64,000 nt of DNA, from contig NZ_JAHLDV010000005.1 in the NCBI RefSeq assembly GCF_018861865.1, positions 92,516-156,515 of the forward strand. The letters are read 5' to 3'. The position numbers and the translations under genes are program-made. Shown piece by piece: positions 17,090 to 25,611 of this stretch. Numbering within the stretch: position 1 is the first letter of the stretch; each line of letters begins with the position of its first letter. Source of the DNA: Clostridium frigoris (GTDB lineage Bacteria > Bacillota > Clostridia > Clostridiales > Clostridiaceae). Under the pieces are notes generated by a model. That model saw only the letters and a list, made by a program, of their open reading frames with translations. It had not been told where the DNA came from and made no database searches.

Positions 17090-18076
17090 ATGAGCACTTT
17101 CATGTTTAAAAATGAAAATTATAAATATACTCCTGTGAGTAATATTTTTATAGATAAGTTTATGCCTAAAGCTAGAGGAGAATTTGTTAAAGTTTATCTT
17201 CTCGGACTAAAATATTGTACTTCTGGAGAAATAGGTGCTACTTCTTCAGTAATAGCAAATACACTCGGACTTCTAGAAACTGATGTTGTTAATGCTTGGA
17301 GCTACTGGAACGATGAAAACATAATTAAAATGACTCCCATTGATAATATGGGTAATTTTAATATTGAATTTTTAGACCTGTTAGATGTTCCAGATGAGAA
17401 TATACAAAATATAAATTTACTCAAGGAATTAAACAACTCTTCAATAAAAGGCATGCTACAGGATATTGAAAAACTATTAGCCAAACCATTGTCACCAAAA
17501 GAAATGACAATGTACCTAAGTTGGCAAAAAGATTATAATTTCCCCCCAGAATTAATACTTCTATTAATTCAATATTGCGTGTCAAAAGGTAAAGTTGATT
17601 ATAGGTACATTGAAACCATTGCCATTGCATGGCATGATGCGGATATTAAAAATATTGAAGACGCCCAATCTTATATAAAGAAACACGAAGATAAATGGAT
17701 AAATATTAGAAAAATATTAAATTATTTAGGGATTAAAGCTCCTGATATAATGAAACCTCAAGAGCAAATACTAGATAAATGGCTAAATGTTTATAAATTT
17801 TCTCTAGAAATTATATTTAAAGCTTGTGATATTTGTTTTGATAGACTTAGCAGAGCCGATTTTAAATATATTGATGGAATTCTAAATAGTTGGTTTAAAG
17901 ATGGCATAAACTCCTTAGAGGATATAGAAAAGAAAGATAAAAAACATGCGATTACTAGCAAACGCAATACTGCTGGTGGTAAACCTGCTAAAGGTAGTTT
18001 TAATGATTATGAACAAAGAGCTTATGATTTTGATGAACTAGAAAAAAAACTACTAGGATGGGATAAAAATGATTAA
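17090..18076 (+). CDS. DnaD-domain replication protein
   Basis: A 328-residue protein with an N-terminal winged-helix-like region (SSVIANTLGLLETDVVNAWSYW) and DnaD C-terminal domains. The YLSWQKDYNFPPELILLLIQYC segment and the later NYLG/W motifs are typical. DnaD proteins help load the replicative helicase in Firmicutes. It overlaps the next gene, which encodes a DnaI/DnaC-like ATPase, by 8 bp, so the two are probably co-translated and act together in helicase loading. GGAAGG lies upstream. Confidence 0.88.
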   Translation: MSTFMFKNENYKYTPVSNIFIDKFMPKARGEFVKVYLLGLKYCTSGEIGATSSVIANTLGLLETDVVNAWSYWNDENIIKMTPIDNMGNFNIEFLDLLDVPDENIQNINLLKELNNSSIKGMLQDIEKLLAKPLSPKEMTMYLSWQKDYNFPPELILLLIQYCVSKGKVDYRYIETIAIAWHDADIKNIEDAQSYIKKHEDKWINIRKILNYLGIKAPDIMKPQEQILDKWLNVYKFSLEIIFKACDICFDRLSRADFKYIDGILNSWFKDGINSLEDIEKKDKKHAITSKRNTAGGKPAKGSFNDYEQRAYDFDELEKKLLGWDKND

Positions 18077-19055
18077 AGGATATCAGACCAAAATATTAGG
18101 TATGTATGATGAAATAAGACAAAAAGAAGAATCTGACTATAGAAACAGAAAAATTCATATAGAAAAAACGCATCCTGAAATTATTGAAATAGATCGAAAA
18201 ATAGGTAGGTTATGTATTGAGTTATCCATTAGTGCATTGAAGAGTATTGATAATAGAGAAGGGTATTTACATAATTTAAAAGAAAAAATAATGGATCTAA
18301 GAGTAAAAAAATCTGAACTATTAGTCTCTAATGGATTTGACATGGAATACTTGAATTTACATTATAGATGTAATAAATGCCGCGACACTGGATTTATTGG
18401 AAACACTAAATGTTCTTGCTTCAAACAAAAGGTTGTTGATGTTTATTATACTGGATCTGAATTAAAAAACATGCTAAAAACTCATAATTTTGATAATTTT
18501 AAATTAGATTATTATCCTTCTAGAAAAAGTGAACTCCAATCAGAGTCACCAAAAAAGAATATGGAAAAAATTCTATCTAAATCTATGAACTTTTTAAAAA
18601 ACTTCCATACAAGTGATGAAAACCTGTTGTTTTATGGAAGTTCTGGAACAGGAAAAACTTTTCTGTCTCATTGCATTACAAAAGAATTAATTGATAAAGG
18701 TTCTTTTGTAGTGTATAGGACTGCCGAGGAATTAATAAGGGCCTTAAAAGATATTAGGTTTAATAACAATAGTTCTTTAGAAGAATTACTAATAGATTGT
18801 GACTTACTTATTATTGACGATTTAGGTACTGAGCAACTTTCAGATTTTAATAAAGCTGAAATGTTTAACTTACTTAACACTAAATTATTAAAACAAAAAA
18901 AAATGTTAGTTTCCACTAATTTAACTCTTGAGAGCTTACTTAAAACCTATTCTGAAAGAATAACTTCTAGATTAATGGGCAATTTTACACTTTGTAAATT
19001 TTTTGGGGATGATATAAGAATAAAGAAAAATTTAAATAAATCTAAACATTATTAA
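18069..19055 (+). CDS. DnaI/DnaC-like helicase loader ATPase
   Basis: The 328-residue AAA+ protein has an N-terminal helicase-interaction part, a cysteine cluster at residues 101, 104, 115 and 117 (a probable zinc site, as in DnaI), Walker A GSSGTGKT at about 190-197, and Walker B LLIIDDLG. The family loads DnaB onto DNA; the partner DnaB is encoded at 32242-33573. It follows the DnaD-like gene with an 8-bp overlap. Confidence 0.88.
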   Translation: MIKGYQTKILGMYDEIRQKEESDYRNRKIHIEKTHPEIIEIDRKIGRLCIELSISALKSIDNREGYLHNLKEKIMDLRVKKSELLVSNGFDMEYLNLHYRCNKCRDTGFIGNTKCSCFKQKVVDVYYTGSELKNMLKTHNFDNFKLDYYPSRKSELQSESPKKNMEKILSKSMNFLKNFHTSDENLLFYGSSGTGKTFLSHCITKELIDKGSFVVYRTAEELIRALKDIRFNNNSSLEELLIDCDLLIIDDLGTEQLSDFNKAEMFNLLNTKLLKQKKMLVSTNLTLESLLKTYSERITSRLMGNFTLCKFFGDDIRIKKNLNKSKHY

Positions 19056-19063
19056 TTAATAAC

Positions 19064-19107
19064 AAAGTACATATTACCATAAATGCTTTTATGGTAATAT
19101 GTACTTT
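19064..19107. terminator. Long hairpin after the dnaD/dnaI pair
   Basis: A perfect 20-bp stem (19064-19083 with 19088-19107) encloses a 4-base loop, 9 bp past the dnaI-like stop codon. The distal arm ends in TTT, without a longer T-run. Confidence 0.75.
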
Positions 19108-19171
19108 CTATTATTAAACCATCTTTCTTTTGGAATGTTCATATACTATAATAATCTTTTATCAAATCAAA

Positions 19172-19201
19172 AAAAGTACTAAACAAATGTTTAGTACTTT
19201 T
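19172..19201 (-). terminator. Terminator of the tRNA cluster
   Basis: The 13-bp stem AAAAGTACTAAAC / GTTTAGTACTTTT with a 4-base loop is followed on the minus strand by a T-run. It lies 5 bp beyond the last tRNA. Confidence 0.88.
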
Positions 19202-19205
19202 CTGA

Positions 19206-19277
19206 AGCTAGCAATAGGAATCGAACCTACAACCTGCTGATTACAAGTCAGCTGCTCTACCGTTGAGCCATGCTAGC
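19206..19277 (-). tRNA. tRNA-Thr(TGT), copy 1
   Basis: The acceptor stem GCTAGCA/TGCTAGC, the anticodon loop CTTGTAA with anticodon TGT, and GGTTCGATTCC in the T arm are clear. No CCA is encoded. It is the last gene of the tRNA array. Confidence 0.95.
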
Positions 19278-19287
19278 AAAAATATGG

Positions 19288-19361
19288 CGACTCAGAAGGG
19301 ACTCGGACCCTCGACCTCTGCCGTGACAGGGCAGCACTCTAACCAACTGAGCTACTGAGCC
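19288..19361 (-). tRNA. tRNA-Asp(GTC), copy 1
   Basis: The acceptor GGCTCAG/CTGAGTC has one G-U pair. The anticodon loop is CTGTCAC, giving GTC, and the discriminator is G. No CCA is encoded. Confidence 0.95.
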
Positions 19362-19369
19362 ATATATGG

Positions 19370-19442
19370 TGGGAACAACAGGGTTCGAACCTGTGACCCT
19401 CTGCTTGTAAGGCAGATGCTCTCCCAGCTGAGCTATGCTCCC
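19370..19442 (-). tRNA. tRNA-Val(TAC), copy 1
   Basis: The acceptor GGGAGCA/TGTTCCC and the anticodon loop CTTACAA, giving TAC, are clear. GGTTCGAACC forms the T arm. Confidence 0.95.
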
Positions 19443-19458
19443 ATATATGTTTTGTTGG

Positions 19459-19530
19459 TGACTCCTAGGGGAATTGAACCCCTGTTACCACCGTGAAAGG
19501 GTGGTGTCTTAACCGCTTGACCAAGGAGCC
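19459..19530 (-). tRNA. tRNA-Glu(TTC), copy 1
   Basis: The anticodon loop CTTTCAC gives TTC, within the stem CCACC/GGTGG. GGTTCAATTCC forms the T arm, and no CCA is encoded. Confidence 0.95.
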
Positions 19531-19548
19531 TTATTAAGTTTTAAATGG

Positions 19549-19620
19549 AGCTAGCAATAGGAATTGAACCTACAACCTGCTGATTACAAGTCAGCTGCTC
19601 TACCGTTGAGCCATGCTAGC
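19549..19620 (-). tRNA. tRNA-Thr(TGT), copy 2
   Basis: Nearly identical to the copy at 19206-19277; the T loop has one A/G change (GGTTCAATTCC here). It belongs to the second tandem Thr-Asp-Val-Glu block. Confidence 0.95.
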
Positions 19621-19632
19621 TAATGAAAATGG

Positions 19633-19706
19633 CGACTCAGAAGGGACTCGGACCCTCGACCTCTGCCGTGACAGGGCAGCACTCTAACCAACTGAGCTAC
19701 TGAGCC
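19633..19706 (-). tRNA. tRNA-Asp(GTC), copy 2
   Basis: Appears identical to the copy at 19288-19361, at an offset of 345 bp. Confidence 0.95.
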
Positions 19707-19714
19707 ATATATGG

Positions 19715-19787
19715 TGGGAACAACAGGGTTCGAACCTGTGACCCTCTGCTTGTAAGGCAGATGCTCTCCCAGCTGAGCTATGCTCCC
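19715..19787 (-). tRNA. tRNA-Val(TAC), copy 2
   Basis: Appears identical to the copy at 19370-19442, at an offset of 345 bp. Confidence 0.95.
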
Positions 19788-19803
19788 ATATATGTTTTAG
19801 TGG

Positions 19804-19875
19804 TGACTCCTAGGGGAATTGAACCCCTGTTACCACCGTGAAAGGGTGGTGTCTTAACCGCTTGACCAAGGAGCC
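19804..19875 (-). tRNA. tRNA-Glu(TTC), copy 2
   Basis: Appears identical to the copy at 19459-19530, at an offset of 345 bp. It is the first gene of the array, closest to the promoter. Confidence 0.95.
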
Positions 19876-19931
19876 ATAGTCGTTGTCACTTTATTAATTA
19901 TGTAGTTGGGTCTCGCAACCCGACATAGACT

Positions 19932-19960
19932 ATAATACCCAATTTATCTTAGTGTGTCAA
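19932..19960 (-). promoter_or_regulatory. Promoter of the tRNA array
   Basis: On the minus strand TTGACA (19960-19955) and TATTAT (19937-19932) are separated by 17 bp, about 60 bp before tRNA-Glu. The rest of the gap up to 20205 is AT-rich, and I see no gene there. Confidence 0.85.
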
Positions 19961-20204
19961 CATGTTTTCTTGTTTTTTTCATTCTTTTTTTTTAATATGC
20001 TGCTTAACTCTAGTGGTTCCAACGGTTTAACCCACAAATAAAAATTATAGTTTTTTTTGATATATTCCTATTCATTACTAAATTTATGGACATATTAAAT
20101 GATTTATATAAAATTCATGTTCATCTTAATCATTTTAGGGTAAAATTATAATCAAACAATTTATATTTTATAAACATAATTTTTTCTCGAAGGGAGAGAT
20201 TTTT

Positions 20205-21437
20205 TTGAAACATTCTCTTATAATAGTTGGCGGAGGCGCTTCCGGTCTAACAGCTGCTCTTATAGCCAAGGATTTTGGTATAGATGTAGCGATAATTGAA
20301 GGAAGCGACAGAATTGGCAAAAAAATATTAACTACCGGTAACGGTAGATGTAACATTAGTAATGATCATATAAATAATGATAGATACCATAGTGATAACC
20401 CTGGTTTCTTTACAAACACCCTAAATTCTTTTTCTTCATCGGATACTATAGCTTTTTTCGCCTCTTTGGGCATACCTTTGGTGACCGTAGATGGAGGTAA
20501 AATGTTTCCTATGTCAATGCAAGCCTCATCAGTTCTTGATATATTAAGGTTTGCTCTAGACGAAAAAAATATTCCTGTCTATACAAACACTAAAGCTAAG
20601 GAAATCAATAAAACTAAGAATGGTTTTAGAATTTCCAGCTCCGATAATAGTATATATGAATGTGACAGGTTGATTATTGCAACCGGTGGCAAATGTGCCC
20701 CTAAAACAGGTTCTGACGGCTCCGGCTATACATTGGCAAGACAATTGGGTCACAATGTACTTCCTCAATTACCTGCCCTTGTACAGCTTAAATTAAACTA
20801 TAGTAGATTAAAAGCTTTATCTGGAGTAAAATTTGATGGTTATGGAGAAATATTTATAAATGGTTTATGTATTCAAAAGGAATTTGGAGAAATACTCTTT
20901 ACGGACTACGGTATTTCTGGACCTCCAATACTTCAACTTAGTAGAACTGCAGCTTATGGCTTATCAAAAAAGAATAAAGTTTCTTTAAAAATTGATATGT
21001 TACCACATATCAGCCGCGAAGATTTACCACAATTTTTAAGCAAACATTGGTCATTATTTGAAAGTCGCGACCTTTGTGATTCATTTATCGGTATAATTCA
21101 CAAGAAAATGATTCCAATAGTTTTAAAAGAAGCCAAAATAGAAGATATGCACAAACCTTGCTACGACTTGGATCAAATAGAAAAAAAAGCTATTTATGAT
21201 TTGCTTAAACATTGGCAATTTGAAGTATCAGGCACTAATTCTTTTTCAAATGCTCAAGTCACTGCAGGAGGCATAAATACAAAAGAAATTAATCCTCAAA
21301 CTCTAGAATCTAACATTATAAAGGGCCTATTCTTTTCAGGTGAAATATTAGATGTTGATGGTGATTGCGGTGGTTTTAACCTTCAATGGGCGTGGAGTTC
21401 TGGTGCTGTCGCAGGCAAAAATGCTTCCAAAAGATAG
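20205..21437 (+). CDS. NAD(P)/FAD-dependent oxidoreductase, BaiN/HI0933 family
   Basis: The 410-residue flavoprotein starts with an FAD-binding Rossmann motif, IIVGGGASGLTAAL, followed by KKILTTGNGRCNISN (family signature). It ends with the ITAGGI-like VTAGGINTKEI and the GEILDVDGDCGGFNLQWAWSSG motif that closes the FAD site. The family includes BaiN-type enzymes and many of unknown substrate. The start is TTG at 20205, with GGGAG about 9 bp upstream. It is monocistronic, and the two palindromic elements lie downstream. Confidence 0.85.
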   Translation: MKHSLIIVGGGASGLTAALIAKDFGIDVAIIEGSDRIGKKILTTGNGRCNISNDHINNDRYHSDNPGFFTNTLNSFSSSDTIAFFASLGIPLVTVDGGKMFPMSMQASSVLDILRFALDEKNIPVYTNTKAKEINKTKNGFRISSSDNSIYECDRLIIATGGKCAPKTGSDGSGYTLARQLGHNVLPQLPALVQLKLNYSRLKALSGVKFDGYGEIFINGLCIQKEFGEILFTDYGISGPPILQLSRTAAYGLSKKNKVSLKIDMLPHISREDLPQFLSKHWSLFESRDLCDSFIGIIHKKMIPIVLKEAKIEDMHKPCYDLDQIEKKAIYDLLKHWQFEVSGTNSFSNAQVTAGGINTKEINPQTLESNIIKGLFFSGEILDVDGDCGGFNLQWAWSSGAVAGKNASKR

Positions 21438-21445
21438 TCTTAGTG

Positions 21446-21672
21446 TTTTCTTATATTATGCTATAACTAAAAGTATAGGTTGCTTGAATGCTTCACTTAG
21501 CCAAGTAATTCTAAATTAACTTTATTGTAAGATACTAAAAAGTGCAAACTCGCTAACGCTCAAACAAGCACTTTTCTTAACGCATCTTTCCATAAAGTTA
21601 ATTAAGAATTGCTAAGGCACATTCAAATGCATTCTTATCAACCTATACTTTTGTTAGCATAATATAAGAAAA
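21446..21672. repeat. 227-bp palindromic element A
   Basis: The whole stretch folds on itself. Its ends TTTTCTTATATTATGCTA and the reverse complement match over 18 bp, and matches continue inward (AAAAGTATAGGTTG, TAATTCT.AATTAACTTTAT, AAAAGTGC) with small bulges. The centre (21546-21566) carries AAACTCGCT-AA-CGCTCAAACA. No coding frame is seen. Element B 111 bp away is related. It could be a miniature transposable element, a structured RNA or a bidirectional terminator. Confidence 0.75.
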
Positions 21673-21783
21673 ATATATGATTTATCCAATTAACATACCT
21701 AACCTCTAAACAGAATGACTTAGATTTTTCATTTTCCCTAAACATACTCTATCGTTAATATTATCAACCTAGCACTTTTGTAT

Positions 21784-22012
21784 TTTTTCTTATATTATAT
21801 TAACAAAAGGATAGATTGCGTAGGATTCATTTAACAAACCATAGTAATTCTAATTTGTTTTATTTACAGATGCGTGGAGAAAATCACATGTTTGAGCGAA
21901 AGCGAGTTTGTGATTTTTAGCATATGTAAATAATATAAATTTTAGAATTACATGGTGAAGTGAAAGAAATCTGAGCAATCTATCCTTTTCATTAACAATA
22001 TATAAGATAATC
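21784..22012. repeat. Palindromic element B, related to element A
   Basis: Another stretch of about 227 bp has long imperfect inverted arms. The outer arms share AAAAGGATAGATTGC exactly, the inner arms share TAATTCTAA, and the core (21889-21909) is TGTTTGAGCG-AA-AGCGAGTTT, the reverse complement of the core of element A apart from the two middle bases. It therefore lies in the opposite orientation to element A. It ends about 10 bp short of the thioesterase stop codon. Confidence 0.72.
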
Positions 22013-22022
22013 TATTTGTCTA

Positions 22023-22772
22023 CTATACCCAGATACTTTCTAAAAGAGTCAGTTCAATTCCTTCTTCGTTTACTATTCTATGTCTACATATCGTTTTATC
22101 AACTTCTTTTATCACCTGCGTGCTTACTTTTATAACTTCACCGTATTTTGTTTCCTTGATGTAGGTTACTTTAATATTTTTAAGTTCTTTATTTAATATA
22201 ATCTCCTCAGGTATTGTCTCTATTGCCCATGCTGCATATTTAACATTGTTTACATGCATATTTGTATCAATATCACTATATCTTACCTGGAAACTTTTCT
22301 CACTATCTACTTCATTTATTGATAATATATTCTCAATGTTTATTAAAGTGTTCGGACTATCCTCTATACCATAAACTTCATACATATCTTTTGTAACTCT
22401 TATTGGTCTTCTTCTATCTGTATTTATTAAAATCCAAACTGAATCAGCATGTCCTATTTTATCTCCTTTACCATCAAAGATATCATATTTTCTATCTGCA
22501 TAAAATTTTTTAAAAGAATGTGCAAAGGTCTCCACCCTTATAGTCTCATTAAGTAGTGGGTATGACTCCATTGTTATGTCCCATTTATATAAGACCCAGG
22601 CCATTTTGTTATCTTTAAGGTAGTCTATTCCAACTCCCAAAGTTTCACTTTGGTACATTGCCATATCTCCTAGATAATTCATTATGCTTGTAATCAAAAC
22701 TCTTTTTTGTATATCTACTTCATAATAATGAACATTATACTCTCTGCCAGTAACTACTGGAATTTTACTCAT
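22023..22772 (-). CDS. Acyl-ACP thioesterase
   Basis: The 249-residue double hot-dog protein (Pfam acyl-ACP thioesterase type) contains an N-terminal hot dog with NKMAWVLYKWDITME and a C-terminal hot dog with RYSDIDTNMHVNNVKYAAW, the catalytic Asn/His region. It releases free fatty acids from acyl-ACP made by the fab operon in this window. TAGGAGTG precedes the ATG. Chain-length preference cannot be inferred. Confidence 0.9.
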   Translation of the reverse strand: MSKIPVVTGREYNVHYYEVDIQKRVLITSIMNYLGDMAMYQSETLGVGIDYLKDNKMAWVLYKWDITMESYPLLNETIRVETFAHSFKKFYADRKYDIFDGKGDKIGHADSVWILINTDRRRPIRVTKDMYEVYGIEDSPNTLINIENILSINEVDSEKSFQVRYSDIDTNMHVNNVKYAAWAIETIPEEIILNKELKNIKVTYIKETKYGEVIKVSTQVIKEVDKTICRHRIVNEEGIELTLLESIWV

Positions 22773-23047
22773 GTTATCACTCCTATATTTTTTATGAGTA
22801 CATAATATCTACTAATTTTATGATTACCAATTTTCTTTGTCCTTAAATTATATCAAATAAAATCACTTAAATATTCACTAATATACTACTATAAATATAA
22901 AGTTTGATAATTTTTTATTTATCTATGTAATTATTATAAAAAAAGTGATAAAATATTGTTGTCAGTATTCATTATGAAACTGAACTATAAATAAGGATTA
23001 TGAATAGGTCGACTTATATCCTTATGGAATAAGAGCGGAGGGAACAC
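22773..23047. other. Gap with divergent promoters, leader of the ECF gene
   Basis: AT-rich. The last 60 bases before the plus-strand ATG contain a small inverted repeat (CTTAT...ATAAG, 23011-23031) and a GCGGAGGGAAC ribosome site. I do not recognise a known riboswitch class. Confidence 0.35.
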
Positions 23048-23641
23048 ATGATTAATAATAATTCTATTAAACTAAAAAGAATAAAAACAAGTGAACTTAC
23101 AACTATTGGTATGCTATCAGCGGTTTGCGTAGTACTTGGGTTAACTGGATATGGTTTTATTCCACTTCCTGGTGCCAAAGCTACTATAATGCACATTCCG
23201 GTCATTATAGGTTCAATTATAGGTGGCCCTATAGTTGGAATGACCATTGGTTTAATATTTGGTATTTTTAGTATTATACAAAACATAACTGCCCCCAATA
23301 TACTATCTTTCGCGTTTATAAACCCTTTAGTATCTGTATTACCAAGGGTTCTTATTGGTTTTACTTCATACTATGTTTATAAACTAAGCTTTGGTAAAAA
23401 TGAAAATCTAAGAATTGGACTTGCAACCGTAATTGGTTCTTTAACTAACACCTTTGGGGTTCTAACTATGGTATATATTTTATATGCAGCTAAATTTGCC
23501 GTTTCTAAGGGCATAGATCCTTCCATTGCTGCAAAAACTATTTATAGCATTGCTATAATAAACGGTGTTCCAGAAGCCATCATAGCTACTGTAATTACCA
23601 TTCCTGTTATATTGGCTATTAAAAAAATAAGAAGAACTTAA
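23048..23641 (+). CDS. ECF transporter S component (substrate-binding membrane subunit)
   Basis: The 197-residue protein has about six membrane helices. The family signature GYGFIPLPGAKATIMHIPVIIG is followed by GPIVGMTIGLIFG and an NPLVSVLPRVLIG helix. S components bind a vitamin or metabolite and associate with a shared energy-coupling module (EcfT plus two ATPases), which is not encoded here. The sequence resembles the pantothenate-type group, but the substrate call is uncertain. A terminator follows. Confidence 0.85.
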   Translation: MINNNSIKLKRIKTSELTTIGMLSAVCVVLGLTGYGFIPLPGAKATIMHIPVIIGSIIGGPIVGMTIGLIFGIFSIIQNITAPNILSFAFINPLVSVLPRVLIGFTSYYVYKLSFGKNENLRIGLATVIGSLTNTFGVLTMVYILYAAKFAVSKGIDPSIAAKTIYSIAIINGVPEAIIATVITIPVILAIKKIRRT

Positions 23642-23646
23642 AAAAC

Positions 23647-23674
23647 AAGACACTTAGCATTTGCTAAGTGTCTT
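23647..23674. terminator. Bidirectional terminator between ECF and DUF1858 genes
   Basis: The 13-bp stem AAGACACTTAGCA / TGCTAAGTGTCTT is flanked by A-rich and T-rich runs, so it can serve both convergent genes. Confidence 0.88.
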
Positions 23675-23680
23675 AATTTT

Positions 23681-23866
23681 TTATGCGTTTATTGCAGTCA
23701 TTAATTCTTCTAAATTAAGACCATGGACCATTGAAGCTTCTTCTAATGTTTCAGCTTGTGCTGAAGGGCATCCAACGCAACCCATTCCAAAGTTCATTAA
23801 TATTTGTACTGATTCTGGTTTTTGTCTTACAACTTCTCCTATTGTCATATCCTTAGTTATTTTCAT
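23681..23866 (-). CDS. DUF1858 redox-disulfide domain protein
   Basis: The 61-residue protein has the arrangement ITKDMTIGEVV...NFGMGCVGCPSA, matching DUF1858 (hybrid-cluster-protein-associated disulfide domain), with a CxxC pair in CVGC. A redox or metal role is likely, but the partner is not known. GCGAGG precedes the ATG. It converges on the ECF gene across a shared terminator. Confidence 0.85.
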   Translation of the reverse strand: MKITKDMTIGEVVRQKPESVQILMNFGMGCVGCPSAQAETLEEASMVHGLNLEELMTAINA

Positions 23867-24125
23867 ATTATATACCTCGCTTTATTTTAATTTGAAATAA
23901 TTATATCAGAATTTGATTAATTAATAAATAAAAATATTCACTAACTATAATTATCATTGTATTCTATATACTTAAACTTTACTAGTACGCACTTTTTTAA
24001 TCTTTAGTACCAATTTGTATACCTCATATATGTTTTCTATATTATTTATATTTTCCTATAATATAATAAACATACATAAGTTTTAAATAAACTTTATACA
24101 ATATGTAGATATAAATATATATTTA

Positions 24126-25412
24126 CTATATTTCAGTTAATACCATTGTTTGATCTCTTTTAGGCCCTACTGAAACTATTGAAACCTTAACACCTGTAAA
24201 CTCTTCTATTCTCTTTAAGTATATTTTTGCATTTTCAGGAAGTTCTTCATAACTTCTTGCATCTGCTATACTTACATCCCAACCATTAAATTCTTCATAT
24301 ACTGGCACGCACATAGCTAAATCCTCAAGGCTTGCTGGGAAATAGTCTATCATACTGCCCTCAAATTTATATCCTACACAAATCTTAATTTTTTCAAGTC
24401 CTGCTAATGTATCTATTTTGGTTACAGCAAAGCTTGTGATTCCAGAAACTCTTGCTGCCGATTTTAATATAACAAGGTCAAGCCAACCACATCTTCTTGC
24501 TCTGCCTGTTGTTACACCAAACTCAAAACCTTTTTCGCGAATCCATTCTCCTGTTTCATCCTCAAGTTCTGTTGGAAATGGTCCTTTTCCTACTCTTGTA
24601 GTATAAGCCTTAGCTACCCCTACAACGCTTGTAATCATAGTAGGTCCTATTCCTGCCCCAACACAAACTCCACCTGCAATAGTGTTTGATGAAGTTACAA
24701 AAGGGTATGAACCATAATCTATATCAAGTAGCGTACCTTGTGCTCCTTCAAATAAAACATCTTTTCCTGACTTTATTGCGTCAAAAACTTTAACCGATAT
24801 ATCTTTGACATATGGTCTCATCCTCTCTGCATAATCTAAGTACTGTGTATATATAGTGTCAAAATCTAAAGATTTTCCACCCAAAACTTTCGTTATTATA
24901 TCATTCTTGATTTTTAAATTAGTTTTAAGTTTTTCTTTTAGAACATCTTTTTTCATCAAGTCACAAACTCTGATTCCACTTCGTTCAAACTTGTCAGTAT
25001 AACAAGGGCCTATGCCTTTTTTGGTAGTTCCAATGTCATTTTTACCTCTTGCTATCTCATATAAATTATCTAACTCTTTATGATAAGGCATTATAACCTG
25101 TGATCTATCACTAATCATTAATCTTTCAGGCGTTATGCTTTCTCCTAAATTTTGTAAATAGTCCATTTCTTTAAATAAAGCCTCTGGATCTACAACTACA
25201 CCATTACCTATTACATTTAATTTATCTTTATATAGTATTCCTGATGGTATTAAGTGAAGTTTGTATTCCTTGTCTCCTACAACTACTGTGTGACCTGCAT
25301 TATTTCCGCCTTGGAACCTGACTACAACGTCTGCTCCCTCAGCAAGATAATCTGTCATCTTACCTTTACCTTCATCACCCCACTGGGCCCCTAAAACAAT
25401 AAATGCTGACAT
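24126..25412 (-). CDS. purA: Adenylosuccinate synthase
   Basis: The 428-residue enzyme converts IMP and aspartate to adenylosuccinate with GTP, the first step to AMP. It begins [18 protein letters not shown] (GTP P-loop and catalytic Asp) and shows [29 protein letters not shown] and [10 protein letters not shown] motifs. GCGAGGA precedes the ATG. It is about 200 bp downstream of a flavoprotein gene, with no purine riboswitch visible in its leader. Confidence 0.97.
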   Translation of the reverse strand: MSAFIVLGAQWGDEGKGKMTDYLAEGADVVVRFQGGNNAGHTVVVGDKEYKLHLIPSGILYKDKLNVIGNGVVVDPEALFKEMDYLQNLGESITPERLMISDRSQVIMPYHKELDNLYEIARGKNDIGTTKKGIGPCYTDKFERSGIRVCDLMKKDVLKEKLKTNLKIKNDIITKVLGGKSLDFDTIYTQYLDYAERMRPYVKDISVKVFDAIKSGKDVLFEGAQGTLLDIDYGSYPFVTSSNTIAGGVCVGAGIGPTMITSVVGVAKAYTTRVGKGPFPTELEDETGEWIREKGFEFGVTTGRARRCGWLDLVILKSAARVSGITSFAVTKIDTLAGLEKIKICVGYKFEGSMIDYFPASLEDLAMCVPVYEEFNGWDVSIADARSYEELPENAKIYLKRIEEFTGVKVSIVSVGPKRDQTMVLTEI

Positions 25413-25544
25413 ATAAATTCCTCGCTTTCTTCAATTCACAATAAATTTCTTAGATTCTTTGGCGCTCAAGCTTTATTGCCTATTATGTTTACTTTATATT
25501 TGAATTATACACTTTAAACATTCATATAACCAATTATTTAAATT

Positions 25545-25610
25545 AATCATCATCTTCGATGCTGTAATCATCATCGGAGGTGTTGTAATCATCATCTTCG
25601 ATGCTGTAAT
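25545..25610. repeat. Three exact 21-bp tandem mini-hairpin units
   Basis: Units at 25545-25565, 25566-25586 and 25587-25607 have the form AATCAT-CATC-NNN-GATG-CTGT. The first and third appear identical; the middle has CATC-GGA-GGTG. Each has a 4-bp inverted repeat around a 3-base loop. The array starts just beyond the stop codon of the flavoprotein gene. Confidence 0.75.
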
Positions 25611-25611
25611 T

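Noticed and set aside
19206..19875. Regular repeats that could look like a CRISPR array
   Set aside because: The repeating blocks are tRNA genes with clear cloverleaf parts; no short identical repeats with unique spacers.
22973..23047. Possible riboswitch upstream of the ECF S component
   Set aside because: I looked for purine, folate, preQ1, thiamine and cobalamin features and saw none; only a short hairpin is present.
25545..25610. Possible CRISPR remnant
   Set aside because: The 21-bp units are directly adjacent with no spacers.
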